Shown piece by piece: positions 24,121 to 33,105 of a DNA stretch of 64,000 nucleotides (its first letter is position 1; every line of letters begins with the position of its first letter). Below the pieces are notes generated by a model. The model was given only the letters and a program-made list of their open reading frames with translations, was not told the origin of the DNA and made no database searches. Source of the DNA: Pseudoduganella namucuonensis (GTDB lineage: Bacteria > Pseudomonadota > Gammaproteobacteria > Burkholderiales > Burkholderiaceae_D); NCBI RefSeq assembly GCF_900116645.1, contig NZ_FPBO01000016.1:100387-164386 (forward strand), written 5' to 3'. A program made the position numbers and the translations under genes.

Positions 24121-25398
24121 ATGTCGCAATTCACTTATAACAACGGCGTGATGCACGCCGAGGGCGTGTCGCTGTCCGCCATCGCCGAACAATACGGCAC
24201 CCCGACGTATGTGTACTCCAAGGCCCAGCTGCTGGCCAACTTCGATTCCTACGCCGACGCCTGCGCCGGCCGCGACGCGCTGGTGTGCTACGCCATGAAG
24301 GCGAACTCCAACCTGGCCGTGCTGGACCTGCTGGCCCGCCGCGGCGCCGGCTTCGACATCGTCTCCGGCGGCGAACTGCTGCGCGTGCTGGCCGCCGGCG
24401 GCGACCCGGCCAAGGTGATCTTCTCCGGCGTCGGCAAGACCGTCGACGAGATGCGCCTGGCGCTGACCCACGGCATCCTGTGCTTCAACGTGGAGTCCAT
24501 CCCCGAGCTGCACCGCCTGAACGAGGTGGCGGCAAGCATGGGCAAGGTGGCGCGCGTGTCGCTGCGCGTGAACCCGAACGTGGACGCCAAGACCCACCCC
24601 TACATCGCCACCGGCCTGAAGGCCAACAAGTTCGGCGTGGCCTTCGACGACGCGCTGGACACCTACCGCGCCGCCGCCAAGCTGGCCAACCTGGAAGTGG
24701 CCGGCATCGACTGCCACATCGGCTCGCAGCTGCTGGACGACGCGCCGCTGCTGGAGGCGCTGGACCGCCTGATCGAGCTGATCGACGCGCTCGGCGCCGA
24801 GGGCATCCATCTGCACCACCTCGACCTGGGCGGCGGCCTGGGCATCGACTACGGCGACGAGGAGGACAGCGCGCCGGTGCCGGTGGGCGACTACCTGGGC
24901 CGCGTGTTCAAGCGCATCGACGGCTGGCGCGCCGAGCGCCACGGCGGCAAACCGATCAAGGTGATCTTCGAGCCGGGCCGCTCCATCGTCGGCAACACCG
25001 GCGTGCTGCTGACGCGCGTGGAATTCATCAAGAATGGCGAGGAGAAGAACTTCTGCATCGTCGACGCGGCCATGAACGACATGGCGCGCCCGGCGCTGTA
25101 CCAGGCCTGGATGGACATGCAGCCCGTGGTCCAGGCCGACACGGGCGCTGCGACCTACGACGTGGTGGGTCCGGTGTGCGAGTCCGGCGACTGGCTGGCG
25201 CGCGACCGCGCGCTGTCGGTCCAGGCGGGCGACCTGCTGGCCATGAAGACGGCCGGCGCCTATGGCATGACGATGGCGTCCAACTACAACACCCGCGGCC
25301 GCGCCGCCGAGCTGATCGTCGACGGCGAGCAAGTGCACCTGGTGCGCCGGCGCGAAAACCCGGCCGACCTGTTCGCGCTGGAATCGTTGATCAAATAA
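24121..25398 (+). CDS. lysA: Diaminopimelate decarboxylase
   Basis: A 425-residue PLP enzyme (fold III) that converts meso-diaminopimelate to lysine, the last step of lysine synthesis. PLP lysine K60 lies in YAMKANSN; other motifs are VSGGELLRVLAAG, the glycine-rich LGGGLGIDY, EPGRSIVGNTG and the partner-subunit motif GPVCESGDWLA. Full length. Three bases after lptM, so probably co-transcribed. Confidence 0.98.
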   Translation: MSQFTYNNGVMHAEGVSLSAIAEQYGTPTYVYSKAQLLANFDSYADACAGRDALVCYAMKANSNLAVLDLLARRGAGFDIVSGGELLRVLAAGGDPAKVIFSGVGKTVDEMRLALTHGILCFNVESIPELHRLNEVAASMGKVARVSLRVNPNVDAKTHPYIATGLKANKFGVAFDDALDTYRAAAKLANLEVAGIDCHIGSQLLDDAPLLEALDRLIELIDALGAEGIHLHHLDLGGGLGIDYGDEEDSAPVPVGDYLGRVFKRIDGWRAERHGGKPIKVIFEPGRSIVGNTGVLLTRVEFIKNGEEKNFCIVDAAMNDMARPALYQAWMDMQPVVQADTGAATYDVVGPVCESGDWLARDRALSVQAGDLLAMKTAGAYGMTMASNYNTRGRAAELIVDGEQVHLVRRRENPADLFALESLIK

Positions 25399-25406
25399 GC
25401 CTCCCC

Positions 25407-25429
25407 CGCCGCCGTGTCACGCGGCGGCG
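25407..25429. terminator. Hairpin between convergent lysA and msrQ
   Basis: An 8-bp GC stem (25407-25414 with 25422-25429, 7-base loop) spans the junction and includes the last codons of msrQ. No T-tract, so termination strength is uncertain. Confidence 0.4.
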
Positions 25430-26046
25430 CGCGTGCTGGCGGCCGCCTTGGCGCGGCTCCAGTACACCCGCACGCCCAGCAGCGCCAGCACGATCAGGCC
25501 GAACAGGATCGGCTGCGAGAAGTCGTGCTTGGCCGCCTTCATCCACCAGAAATGCAATATCCCCAGCGGCGCGACCACGTAGACCAGGCGGTGCAGCCAT
25601 TGCCAGCGCTTGCCGCCCAACCGCCGCACCATGCCGTTGGTGCTGGTCAGCGCCAGCGGGATCAACAACACGAAGGCGGTGAAACCGACCGTGATGAAGG
25701 GCCGCTTGAGCACATCCTTCCACATTTCCGCCAGGTCGAAGAAATGGTCGAACCACAGGAAGGTGGTGAAGTGCAGCACGGCGTAGAAGAAGGCGTACAG
25801 TCCCAGCATGCGCCGCAGCTTGAGCACCCAGTTCCATTTGGTCAGCCGCCGCAGCGGCGTCACCGCCAGGGTGATGCACAGGAAGTACAGGGTCCAGTCG
25901 CCGGTGGCGCGCGTGATGTATTGCAGCGGCTCGACCAGCTGGTCGCTGGCGGTCAGCCACACCAGCTTGAAGAACGGCAGCAGCGACAGCGCGAACACCG
26001 CCGCCTTCAGCGCCGCGAGCTGCCTCGGTGTGGGATTGAAGGCCAT
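25417..26046 (-). CDS. msrQ: MsrQ, haem-binding membrane subunit of the periplasmic methionine sulfoxide reductase
   Basis: A 209-residue integral membrane protein of the ferric-reductase-like family with about five or six helices. Candidate haem histidines are H92 (AVLHFTTF), H152 (WLHRLVYV) and H165 (GILHFWW). It passes electrons from the quinone pool or flavin to MsrP, which repairs oxidised methionine in periplasmic proteins. It starts one base after the msrP stop. Confidence 0.95.
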   Translation of the reverse strand: MAFNPTPRQLAALKAAVFALSLLPFFKLVWLTASDQLVEPLQYITRATGDWTLYFLCITLAVTPLRRLTKWNWVLKLRRMLGLYAFFYAVLHFTTFLWFDHFFDLAEMWKDVLKRPFITVGFTAFVLLIPLALTSTNGMVRRLGGKRWQWLHRLVYVVAPLGILHFWWMKAAKHDFSQPILFGLIVLALLGVRVYWSRAKAAASTRAAA

Positions 26047-26047
26047 G

Positions 26048-27025
26048 TCAGAAGAACTTCTTCAAGTCCATGCCGGCGTACAGCGGCGCCACGTCGGCGT
26101 AGCCGTTGAACATCAGCGTCTTGCGCTTGCGCGCCAGGAAGCCGTCCTCGCCGATGCGGCGCTCGGAACCCTGCGACCAGCGCGGGTGGTCGACGTCCGG
26201 ATTGACGTTGGAATAGAAGCCGTATTCGGACGGGGCGGACACGTTCCAGGCGGTGCGCGGCTGGTCCTTCACGAAGCGGATCTTGACGATGGACTTGGCG
26301 GACTTGAAGCCGTATTTCCACGGCAGCACGATGCGCACCGGCGCGCCGTTCTGCTTGGGCAGCACCTCGCCGTACATGCCGACCGTGAGCAGCGCCAGCG
26401 GGTGCATGGCCTCGTCCATGCGCAAGCCTTCCACATACGGCCAGTTCAGCACGCGGCTGCCGACGCCGGGCATCTGGCCCTTGTCGGCCAGCGAGACGAA
26501 TTCCACGTATTTGGCGTTGCCGGTGGGCTCGACCTTCTTGATCAGTTCGGACAGCGAATACCCCACCCACGGGATCACCATGGACCAGCCTTCCACGCAG
26601 CGCAGGCGGTAGACGCGCTCCTCCAGCGGCGCCAGCTTCAGCAGCTGGTCGATGTCCAGCGTCATCGGCTTCTTGACCTCGCCCTCGATGGACACCGTCC
26701 AGGGACGGGTGCGCAGCGTGTGGGCGTGCTCCGCCGGATCGCTTTTGTCGGTGCCGAACTCGTAGAAGTTGTTGTAGGTGGTCGCGTCCTTGTAGGCGGT
26801 CTGCTTGTCGAGCGCGGAATAGGCGGGATTGAGTTTGGCGGCCAGCTTGGGGTTGCCGCCCTGGGCGAAGGCCTCGCGGGTGGCCATCTCCAGCAGCGAA
26901 CCGCCGGCGATGGCGCCGACGGCCACCCGCTTGATGAAGGCGCGGCGCGCTTCGTAGATTTCGCGCGGCGTGATTTCGGAAGAAAACGGCAGGTCGACGC
27001 CGTTCGGACTACGTTGGATCAGCAT
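26048..27025 (-). CDS. msrP: MsrP, molybdopterin methionine sulfoxide reductase catalytic subunit
   Basis: A 325-residue Tat-exported enzyme: the twin-arginine motif RRAFIKR (27-33) is followed by a hydrophobic stretch to about AFAQG (residue 56). The sulfite-oxidase-fold Mo domain carries the presumed Mo-ligand C143 in RLRCVEGWSMVIPW and the conserved LPWKYGFKSAKSIV. It reduces methionine sulfoxide in the periplasm together with MsrQ. Ribosome site CTGGAG precedes the ATG. Confidence 0.96.
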   Translation of the reverse strand: MLIQRSPNGVDLPFSSEITPREIYEARRAFIKRVAVGAIAGGSLLEMATREAFAQGGNPKLAAKLNPAYSALDKQTAYKDATTYNNFYEFGTDKSDPAEHAHTLRTRPWTVSIEGEVKKPMTLDIDQLLKLAPLEERVYRLRCVEGWSMVIPWVGYSLSELIKKVEPTGNAKYVEFVSLADKGQMPGVGSRVLNWPYVEGLRMDEAMHPLALLTVGMYGEVLPKQNGAPVRIVLPWKYGFKSAKSIVKIRFVKDQPRTAWNVSAPSEYGFYSNVNPDVDHPRWSQGSERRIGEDGFLARKRKTLMFNGYADVAPLYAGMDLKKFF

Positions 27026-27058
27026 GGCAACTCCAGGAAAGGTGCGGGGTTGGGACTT

Positions 27059-27086
27059 GGTCGGCTAGCGTCCCGAAACCTTACAC
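27059..27086 (-). promoter_or_regulatory. Possible ECF-sigma promoter for msrPQ
   Basis: On the minus strand GTGTAAGG (27086-27079) and CGACC (27063-27059) are 15 bases apart, about 35 bases before msrP. The shape resembles some oxidative-stress ECF sigma promoters. This is a visual resemblance only. Confidence 0.25.
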
Positions 27087-27105
27087 CTTTTTTCTGAAGT
27101 CCTGG

Positions 27106-28254
27106 TTAAAGCTTGCCGTAGGAGTGCAGGCCCGACAGGAACATGTTGACGCCCAGGAAGGCGAAGGTGGTGACCAGCAGGCCCACCAGCGCCCACCAGG
27201 CCGCCACGCGGCCGCGCAGGCCGGACATCAAGCGCATGTGCAGCCAGGCCGCGTAGTTGAGCCAGACGATCAGCGCCCAGGTCTCCTTCGGGTCCCACGA
27301 CCAGTAGCCGCCCCAGGCCTCGGCCGCCCACAGCGCGCCCAGGATGGTGGCGATGGTGAAGAAGGCGAAGCCGGCCGAGATGGCCTTGTACATCACGTCG
27401 TCCAGCACCTCCAGCGACGGCAGGCGGTCGACCAGGTAGCCGGACGATTTGAGCAGGTAGGCGGTGGCCACCATCGCGGCCAGCGCGAAGGTGCCGTAGC
27501 CGATGAAGTTGGCCGGCACGTGGATCTTCATCCACCAGCTCTGCAGCGCCGGCACCAGCGGCTGGATGTCGGCCGCGTCGCGCGAGACCGTGTACCACAG
27601 CAGGAAGGCCACCGCCGCCGAGATCACCAGCAGCACGAAGGCGCCCAGCTGGCGGGTCTCGTAGCGCTGCTCGTAGTACAGGTAGAACATGGCCGTGATC
27701 AGCGCGAACAGGATGAACACTTCGTACAGGTTGGAAATGGGGATGTGGCCCACGTCGGCGCCGATCAGGTAGGACTCGTACCAGCGCACCAGCATGCCGG
27801 TCAGGCCCAGCACCACGGCCGCCCAGCACAGCTTGGAGCCGACCGTGAAGCCCATGGACGAGCGCGCCACCAGGCCGATCCAGTAGAACAGCGTGGACAG
27901 CACGAAGCACGTGCTCATCCACAGGATCGCCGACTGGCTGGACAGCATGTACTTGAGCCAGAATTTGGTGTTGGCCATCTCCAGGCCGCCGGCGTACATG
28001 GAAATCGCCCACAGCGACAGCAGCGCCGCCAGCGGCATCAGCCAGCGCACCGGCTTCCAGTGCCAGCCCAGCGCGGCGAAGGTGGGCGCGGCCGCCAGCA
28101 GGATCACCTTTTCGTAGATGTCCATGTAGGCGCCGTAGCGGCTCAGCGCGAACAGCGCGCCGCCGGCCAGCGCCAGCGCGAAGACCCAGTCCAGGGCGTT
28201 CAGGCGCTTGAAGTAGCCCGGCGCCTGGGTGTAGCTTTGTGTCATTTCCATCAT
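27106..28254 (-). CDS. ccsB: System II cytochrome c biogenesis haem-handling protein CcsB/ResC
   Basis: A 382-residue polytopic membrane protein (about eight helices). It has the tryptophan-rich WWD haem motif (WGGYWSWDPKETWALIVW) near residue 315 and conserved histidines such as KIHVPANFIGYG. With Ccs1/ResB it exports haem and ligates it to periplasmic c-type cytochromes. Start: three ATGs in a row (28254, 28251, 28245) behind GGAG; the first is used, but 28251 has the better spacing. It lies 23 bases after ccs1. Confidence 0.95.
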   Translation of the reverse strand: MMEMTQSYTQAPGYFKRLNALDWVFALALAGGALFALSRYGAYMDIYEKVILLAAAPTFAALGWHWKPVRWLMPLAALLSLWAISMYAGGLEMANTKFWLKYMLSSQSAILWMSTCFVLSTLFYWIGLVARSSMGFTVGSKLCWAAVVLGLTGMLVRWYESYLIGADVGHIPISNLYEVFILFALITAMFYLYYEQRYETRQLGAFVLLVISAAVAFLLWYTVSRDAADIQPLVPALQSWWMKIHVPANFIGYGTFALAAMVATAYLLKSSGYLVDRLPSLEVLDDVMYKAISAGFAFFTIATILGALWAAEAWGGYWSWDPKETWALIVWLNYAAWLHMRLMSGLRGRVAAWWALVGLLVTTFAFLGVNMFLSGLHSYGKL

Positions 28255-28277
28255 CTGTCTCCGTGTCCGCCCACAGC

Positions 28278-30371
28278 TTACGCCGGTTGCGGCAGTTTTT
28301 GCTTCAGTTCCTCGAATTCCTTGTGGAAGTCCAGCGTCTTGCGCTGGGTGCTCATGGCCATCAGCGCGTGGCTGCCGCCTTCCCCGCCGTTGTCCCGTAT
28401 CCAGATCCACAGCCGGCGCTCGCGGATGTAGAACATCGCGAACACGCCCAGCACCAGGAACAGACAGCCCAGGTACACCACGTTCTTGCCCGGCGACTTC
28501 GTCACCTGGAACACGGACGCCTTCACCTCAGTGTAGTCGTCCAGCTGCAGGTAGACGGGCGCGCCGTAAAAATAGCTGTCCGACAGGGCGTTGGTGGCCA
28601 GTTGCAGGAAGCGGCCGTGCTTCTCGTCCGCCTCGACCGCCGCCAGGCCAGCCTGCTCGCGCGCCGCCTGCCACAGTTCCCACATGCTGCCGTTCAGGAT
28701 CTTCATGAAGATGTCGGCCGCCTTTTCCTGCTCGTCCTTGGGCACCTTCTCCAGGAAGGTGGAAATCGCCATGAAGCCGCCCTCCTTGCCCTCGCCCGCG
28801 AACAGGCCCAGGCTGCGCGCCGACGATTCCCGCAGCTGCGCGCGCAGCGGCTCGGAGGTGGGCGACTGCGGCATCGCGCGGCGCGCGTAGCGCTCGGCGG
28901 CGGCCGCGCGCAGGGCCGGGTCGTTCAGGGCCGCGCGCAGGCGCATCCATTCCTTGACGGTGTACCCGTCGTCCGCCGGGATGCGCAGGTAGCTGAACTG
29001 GTCGCTCGGATTGGCGCGCACGCCGGCCAGGAACACGGTGGCGCCGTCGATGGTCACCGGCTGCATGTAGTTCTGGTATTCGCGGGCCTGGCCGGTCTGG
29101 TCGCGCAGCTTGTACTGCACGCTGGGGCCGACGTTCTTCAAGTCCTTGTTGTTGGCGTTCTTGGCCGCCGAGCCGGTGTGCTTGTCCAGGCTGCGGGCGA
29201 AGCCCTCCTCCAGCTTCTCCCCCTTGGTGACGGCGCGCGCGTCCTGCGAGGCGATGTTTTCCACGTTGAACGGGCGGAAGCCGGACCATTCCACCGTGTA
29301 TTTGTCGTCCAGCTTGGTGGCGTTGCCCACCTCGCCGGCGAAGGGGAAGCTGGCCGATCGCGTGCCGCCCATGGGCCAGCCGGTCAGTTTGAGCTTGCTG
29401 CCGCCGTCCTCGAAGCTGGACTGGTAGACCGCCAGGCCCTTGTAGATCAGCGGCTTGTTGACCTCGATGACGGCCTTGACGGTCTCGCCCGTCTCGTGGT
29501 CGCGCACCTCCACCTCGCTGGCGAACAGCTTGGGCATGCCGGTGCTGTAGAAGTCGATGTTGAACTTCTTCAGGTTGATGGTGAACGGCAGTTCCTGGAT
29601 CAGCACGCCGTCCGCGCGCGGGATGATGGCGGTGTTGCTGGCCTGGCCCTCGGGGATGGCGGTGTTGGCGCGGTAGGTCGGGTTGCCCAGGCCCAGGCGG
29701 TGCTGGGCGGGGATGGCAGAGATCAGGCCGCTGCCGCCGAACGGCGTCTTGCCGAGGAACCACTCCTGGAAGCGGATCGGCATGTCCGAATCGAGCAGGC
29801 CGCCGACGCAGATCACCACGATGGCGCTGTGGGCGAAGATGTAGCCGAACTTGTTGCCGGCGCCGCGCTTGGCGGCCACCAGCGTCGCGTGTTCCTTTTC
29901 CACGATGCGCGACTGGTAGCCGGCGTGGCCCAGGCGCTGCGCCATCTGCTGCGCCAGCGCGGCGCGCTGCAGTGGCGACTGCCACTCGGCCTTGTCGTGG
30001 AAGTTCAGCAGCGATTGCTCGCGCACGTTCTCGCGCCAGGAGCGCATGTCCTTCATCATCTTGGGCGAGTTGCGGATGATGCACAGCGAGGTCGACGTCA
30101 CCAGGAAGCCCATGATGGCGATGAACCACCAGGCCGAATACACGGCGTACAGGCTCATCTTGCCGAACACCTCGAACCAGAACGGGCCGAACTGGTTGAC
30201 GTAGTTGCCCATGGGCTGGTTCTGCTGCATCACCGTGCCGATCACCGACGCGATCGAGATCAGGGTCAGCAGGCTGATGGCGAAGCGCATCGAAGACAGC
30301 AATTCGACCAGGCTGTCGAAGGCCGGGCGGCGGGTTTTGACGGTGATACCGGCGGTGCTGGTGGTGCTCAT
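28278..30371 (-). CDS. ccs1: System II cytochrome c synthase subunit Ccs1/ResB
   Basis: A 697-residue ResB-family protein: three membrane helices in the first 200 or so residues, a very large periplasmic domain (about 220-620), and a last helix near the C-terminus (VVYLGCLFLVLGVFAMFYI). It keeps haem and apocytochrome cysteines reduced and joins them with CcsB. The ATG at 30371 is used; a GTG nine bases earlier is possible and neither has a strong ribosome site. It precedes ccsB and follows a cytochrome c gene on the same strand. Confidence 0.95.
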   Translation of the reverse strand: MSTTSTAGITVKTRRPAFDSLVELLSSMRFAISLLTLISIASVIGTVMQQNQPMGNYVNQFGPFWFEVFGKMSLYAVYSAWWFIAIMGFLVTSTSLCIIRNSPKMMKDMRSWRENVREQSLLNFHDKAEWQSPLQRAALAQQMAQRLGHAGYQSRIVEKEHATLVAAKRGAGNKFGYIFAHSAIVVICVGGLLDSDMPIRFQEWFLGKTPFGGSGLISAIPAQHRLGLGNPTYRANTAIPEGQASNTAIIPRADGVLIQELPFTINLKKFNIDFYSTGMPKLFASEVEVRDHETGETVKAVIEVNKPLIYKGLAVYQSSFEDGGSKLKLTGWPMGGTRSASFPFAGEVGNATKLDDKYTVEWSGFRPFNVENIASQDARAVTKGEKLEEGFARSLDKHTGSAAKNANNKDLKNVGPSVQYKLRDQTGQAREYQNYMQPVTIDGATVFLAGVRANPSDQFSYLRIPADDGYTVKEWMRLRAALNDPALRAAAAERYARRAMPQSPTSEPLRAQLRESSARSLGLFAGEGKEGGFMAISTFLEKVPKDEQEKAADIFMKILNGSMWELWQAAREQAGLAAVEADEKHGRFLQLATNALSDSYFYGAPVYLQLDDYTEVKASVFQVTKSPGKNVVYLGCLFLVLGVFAMFYIRERRLWIWIRDNGGEGGSHALMAMSTQRKTLDFHKEFEELKQKLPQPA

Positions 30372-30427
30372 GCGCGACACTATCTCAAATTGGGGGGCGG
30401 AAGGGATGCCCGCAGGAGAATACCAAT

Positions 30428-30463
30428 AAAAAAGGCAGCCTGCTTGCGCGGCCGCCCCTTTTT
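30428..30463 (-). terminator. Intrinsic terminator after the cytochrome c gene
   Basis: On the minus strand GGCGGC pairs with GCTGCC (one G-U pair) around an 11-base loop, flanked by five A before and six T after. It lies 34 bases after the cytochrome stop and before ccs1, so most cytochrome transcripts should end here. Confidence 0.65.
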
Positions 30464-30496
30464 ACCGCATCGCGCCCCGGGGGCGCGAACGCCGGC

Positions 30497-31156
30497 TTAC
30501 TTCAAGCCTGCCACGTAGTCGGCCACGGCCTTGATTTCGTCGTCCGACAGGCGCTTGGCGATGGTGCTCATCTCGGCGCTGTTCTTGCGGGCGTCGGTGC
30601 GGAAGGTGGTCAACTGGGCCGCCGTGTAGTCCTGGTGCTGGCCGGCCAGGCGCGGGTACTGGGCCGGGATGCCGCCGCCGGCGGGGCCGTGGCAGCTGGC
30701 GCAGGCGGGCACGTTCTTCTCGGCGATGCCGCCGCGGTAGATCTTCTTGCCCAGTTCGATGGTGTCCTTGTTCTTGGCCGCGCCGGGTTTCTGCGCCTGG
30801 GTGCTCAGGTAGGCCGAGATGTTCTTTTTCTCTTCGTCCGTCAGCATCTTCGCGTAGGTCGTCATCACCGGGTTGTTGCGCGACGGCGTGGTGAAGTTCA
30901 GCAGCTGCTTGTACAGGTAGGCTTCCGGCTGGCCGGCCAGTTTCGGGTTGGCGGCGATGGTCGAGTTACCGGCGGCGCCGTGGCAGGAAACGCAGGCCGG
31001 CAGGCCGCGCGCGTTGTCGCCGTCGGCGTACAGGGTGGCGCCTTTGGCCGCGTCCGCCTTCGGCGCGGGGGCAGCCGTGGAAGCCGATGCGGAACCCGAC
31101 ACGGCAAGCACTGCAACGAGCAAGGACTTTACAAACGGAGAAAACGCACGATTCAT
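30497..31156 (-). CDS. Dihaem cytochrome c (c4 type)
   Basis: A 219-residue exported protein with a Sec signal (cleavage near SASA, residue 26) and two homologous haem domains, each with a CxxCH site (CVSCH near residue 55 and CASCH near 152) and a candidate axial methionine (PVMTTYAKML, EMSTIAKRL). This is the cytochrome c4 layout: a periplasmic electron carrier to terminal oxidases. It sits upstream of the System II genes that would attach its haems. Confidence 0.93.
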   Translation of the reverse strand: MNRAFSPFVKSLLVAVLAVSGSASASTAAPAPKADAAKGATLYADGDNARGLPACVSCHGAAGNSTIAANPKLAGQPEAYLYKQLLNFTTPSRNNPVMTTYAKMLTDEEKKNISAYLSTQAQKPGAAKNKDTIELGKKIYRGGIAEKNVPACASCHGPAGGGIPAQYPRLAGQHQDYTAAQLTTFRTDARKNSAEMSTIAKRLSDDEIKAVADYVAGLK

Positions 31157-31272
31157 TCAAACACCCTGAGCCTAGTGAAAAAAATGGTTGGATAACGCTA
31201 GCCATGCACGCTGAGTTTGTACGCGTCCATGCACTCTTATTGCTTTTATGCATAACAACAATTCGTAACCCC

Positions 31273-31302
31273 TTATTGTACAATAGCTTTTCTGCGTTAT
31301 AC
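31273..31302 (+). promoter_or_regulatory. Candidate promoter for engB
   Basis: TTATTG (31273-31278) and TTATAC (31297-31302) are 18 bases apart in an A/T-rich divergent region, putting transcription start about 25 bases before the engB ATG. Sequence match only. Confidence 0.4.
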
Positions 31303-31331
31303 CTCTCATTGTTGCATTTCTGCCCACCCCC

Positions 31332-32057
31332 ATGTCCAAACTCTGGCAAGCCCGCTTCTTTACCACCGTCAATCATTTGCGCGACCTGCCCAAGACGACG
31401 GTGCCCGAAATCGCCTTCGCCGGCCGCTCCAACGCCGGCAAATCGACTTCGCTCAACATTCTGTGCAACCAGAAGGGCCTCGCCTTCGCGTCCAAGACGC
31501 CGGGGCGCACCCAGCACATCAATTTCTTCTCCATCGGCGGCGCCCACGTGGCCATGCACCGCAAGGACCCCACCAATGTGGACGAGATCCGCGCCATGCT
31601 GGTGGACTTGCCCGGCTACGGCTACGCGGAGGTGTCCGGCGACGTCAAACTGTACTGGCAGCGCCTGCTGGGCGACTATATCCAGCGCCGCGAGCAATTG
31701 GCCGCGCTGATCCTGATCATGGACTCGCGCCGCCCGTTCACCGACCTGGACATCCAGATGCTGGAATGGTTCGCCCCCACCGGCAAACCGATCCACTGCA
31801 TCCTGACCAAGGCCGACAAGCTGACGCGCAACGAATCGACCACCGCGCTGCGCCAGGCGCAAGCCAAGCTGGACAGCTACGTCGACGAGGACGGCGAGGG
31901 CTTCCCCTTCACCGTGCAACTGTTCTCCGCGCTCAAGCGCATCGGCATCGAGGAGGCCACCGCCAAGATCATCGAACTGGCCGGACTGGACCAGGACGAG
32001 GCCGCCGAACAGGCCGAGCGGATCGACGGCGACGAAGACGGCGCGCCGCAAGCCTGA
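31332..32057 (+). CDS. engB: Ribosome-biogenesis GTPase EngB/YsxC
   Basis: A 241-residue essential-type GTPase for large-subunit assembly. G1 is GRSNAGKST (31-39), G2 TPGRTQHINFF, G3 VDLPGYGYA, G4 LTKADKL and G5 FSALKRIG. The acidic C-terminal tail (DQDEAAEQAERIDGDEDG) is longer than in E. coli. It is followed 27 bases later by hemB. Confidence 0.97.
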   Translation: MSKLWQARFFTTVNHLRDLPKTTVPEIAFAGRSNAGKSTSLNILCNQKGLAFASKTPGRTQHINFFSIGGAHVAMHRKDPTNVDEIRAMLVDLPGYGYAEVSGDVKLYWQRLLGDYIQRREQLAALILIMDSRRPFTDLDIQMLEWFAPTGKPIHCILTKADKLTRNESTTALRQAQAKLDSYVDEDGEGFPFTVQLFSALKRIGIEEATAKIIELAGLDQDEAAEQAERIDGDEDGAPQA

Positions 32058-32084
32058 TTACCCATCATTAAGGAACCGCAACCT

Positions 32085-33101
32085 ATGGCCAACCACGGCA
32101 CGCCCTTCCCCGCCATCCGCATGCGCCGCATGCGCCGCGACCCGTTTTCGCGCGCGCTGATGCGCGAAAACGCGGTGAACGCCTCCGACCTGATCTACCC
32201 GGTGTTCATCCTGGAGGGCGTGAACCAGCGCGAGCCGGTGCTGTCGATGCCGGGCGTGGAGCGCGTGTCGGTGGACCTGCTGCTGAAGGTGGCCGGCGAG
32301 TGCGTGGCGCTGGGCATCCCGGTGCTGGCCCTGTTCCCCGTGATCGACTCCGCCCTGAAAACGCCGGACGGGATCGAGGCGACCAATCCGGACGGCCTGG
32401 TGCCGCGCGCGGTGCGCGCGCTGAAGCAGGCCTACCCGGAGCTGGGCGTGCTGACCGACGTGGCGCTGGACCCGTACACCAGCCACGGCCAGGACGGCCT
32501 GATCGACGACAACGGCTATGTGCTGAACGACGTCACCACCGAGATGCTGGTGCGCCAGGCGCTGACCCAGGCCGACGCCGGCGTGGACGTGGTGGCGCCG
32601 TCGGACATGATGGACGGCCGCGTCGGCGCCATTCGCGCCGGGCTGGAGGAAAAGGGCCACATCCACACCCGCATCATGGCGTATTCGGCCAAGTACGCGT
32701 CGGCCTTCTACGGCCCCTTCCGCGACGCGGTGGGCTCGGCCAAGAACCTGGGCAAGGGCGACAAGAACACCTACCAGATGGACCCGGCCAACGGCGACGA
32801 GGCGCTGCGAGAGGTGGCGCTGGACCTGCGGGAGGGCGCGGACATGGTGATGGTGAAGCCCGGCATGCCCTACCTGGACATCGTGCGCCGCGTGAAGGAC
32901 GAGTTCAAGGTGCCGACCTTCGCCTACCAGGTGAGCGGCGAGTACGCGATGATCAAGGCCGCCGCGCAAAACGGCTGGCTGGACCACGACAAGGTGATGA
33001 TGGAGTCCATGCTGGCCTTCAAGCGCGCCGGCGCCGACGGCGTGCTGACCTACTTCGCGCTCGACATCGCGCGCAAGCTGAAGGCCGGCCAAGCCGGCTA
33101 A
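32085..33101 (+). CDS. hemB: Delta-aminolevulinic acid dehydratase (porphobilinogen synthase)
   Basis: A 338-residue enzyme that condenses two 5-aminolevulinates in haem synthesis. The Schiff-base lysines are K203 (YSAKYASAFYGPFR) and K258 (MVKPGMPYLD). The usual zinc cysteines are absent: the region reads DVALDPYTSHGQDG with A127, D129 and D137, which marks the Mg-dependent class. Haem supply fits the nearby cytochrome genes. Confidence 0.98.
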   Translation: MANHGTPFPAIRMRRMRRDPFSRALMRENAVNASDLIYPVFILEGVNQREPVLSMPGVERVSVDLLLKVAGECVALGIPVLALFPVIDSALKTPDGIEATNPDGLVPRAVRALKQAYPELGVLTDVALDPYTSHGQDGLIDDNGYVLNDVTTEMLVRQALTQADAGVDVVAPSDMMDGRVGAIRAGLEEKGHIHTRIMAYSAKYASAFYGPFRDAVGSAKNLGKGDKNTYQMDPANGDEALREVALDLREGADMVMVKPGMPYLDIVRRVKDEFKVPTFAYQVSGEYAMIKAAAQNGWLDHDKVMMESMLAFKRAGADGVLTYFALDIARKLKAGQAG

Positions 33102-33105
33102 ACGC

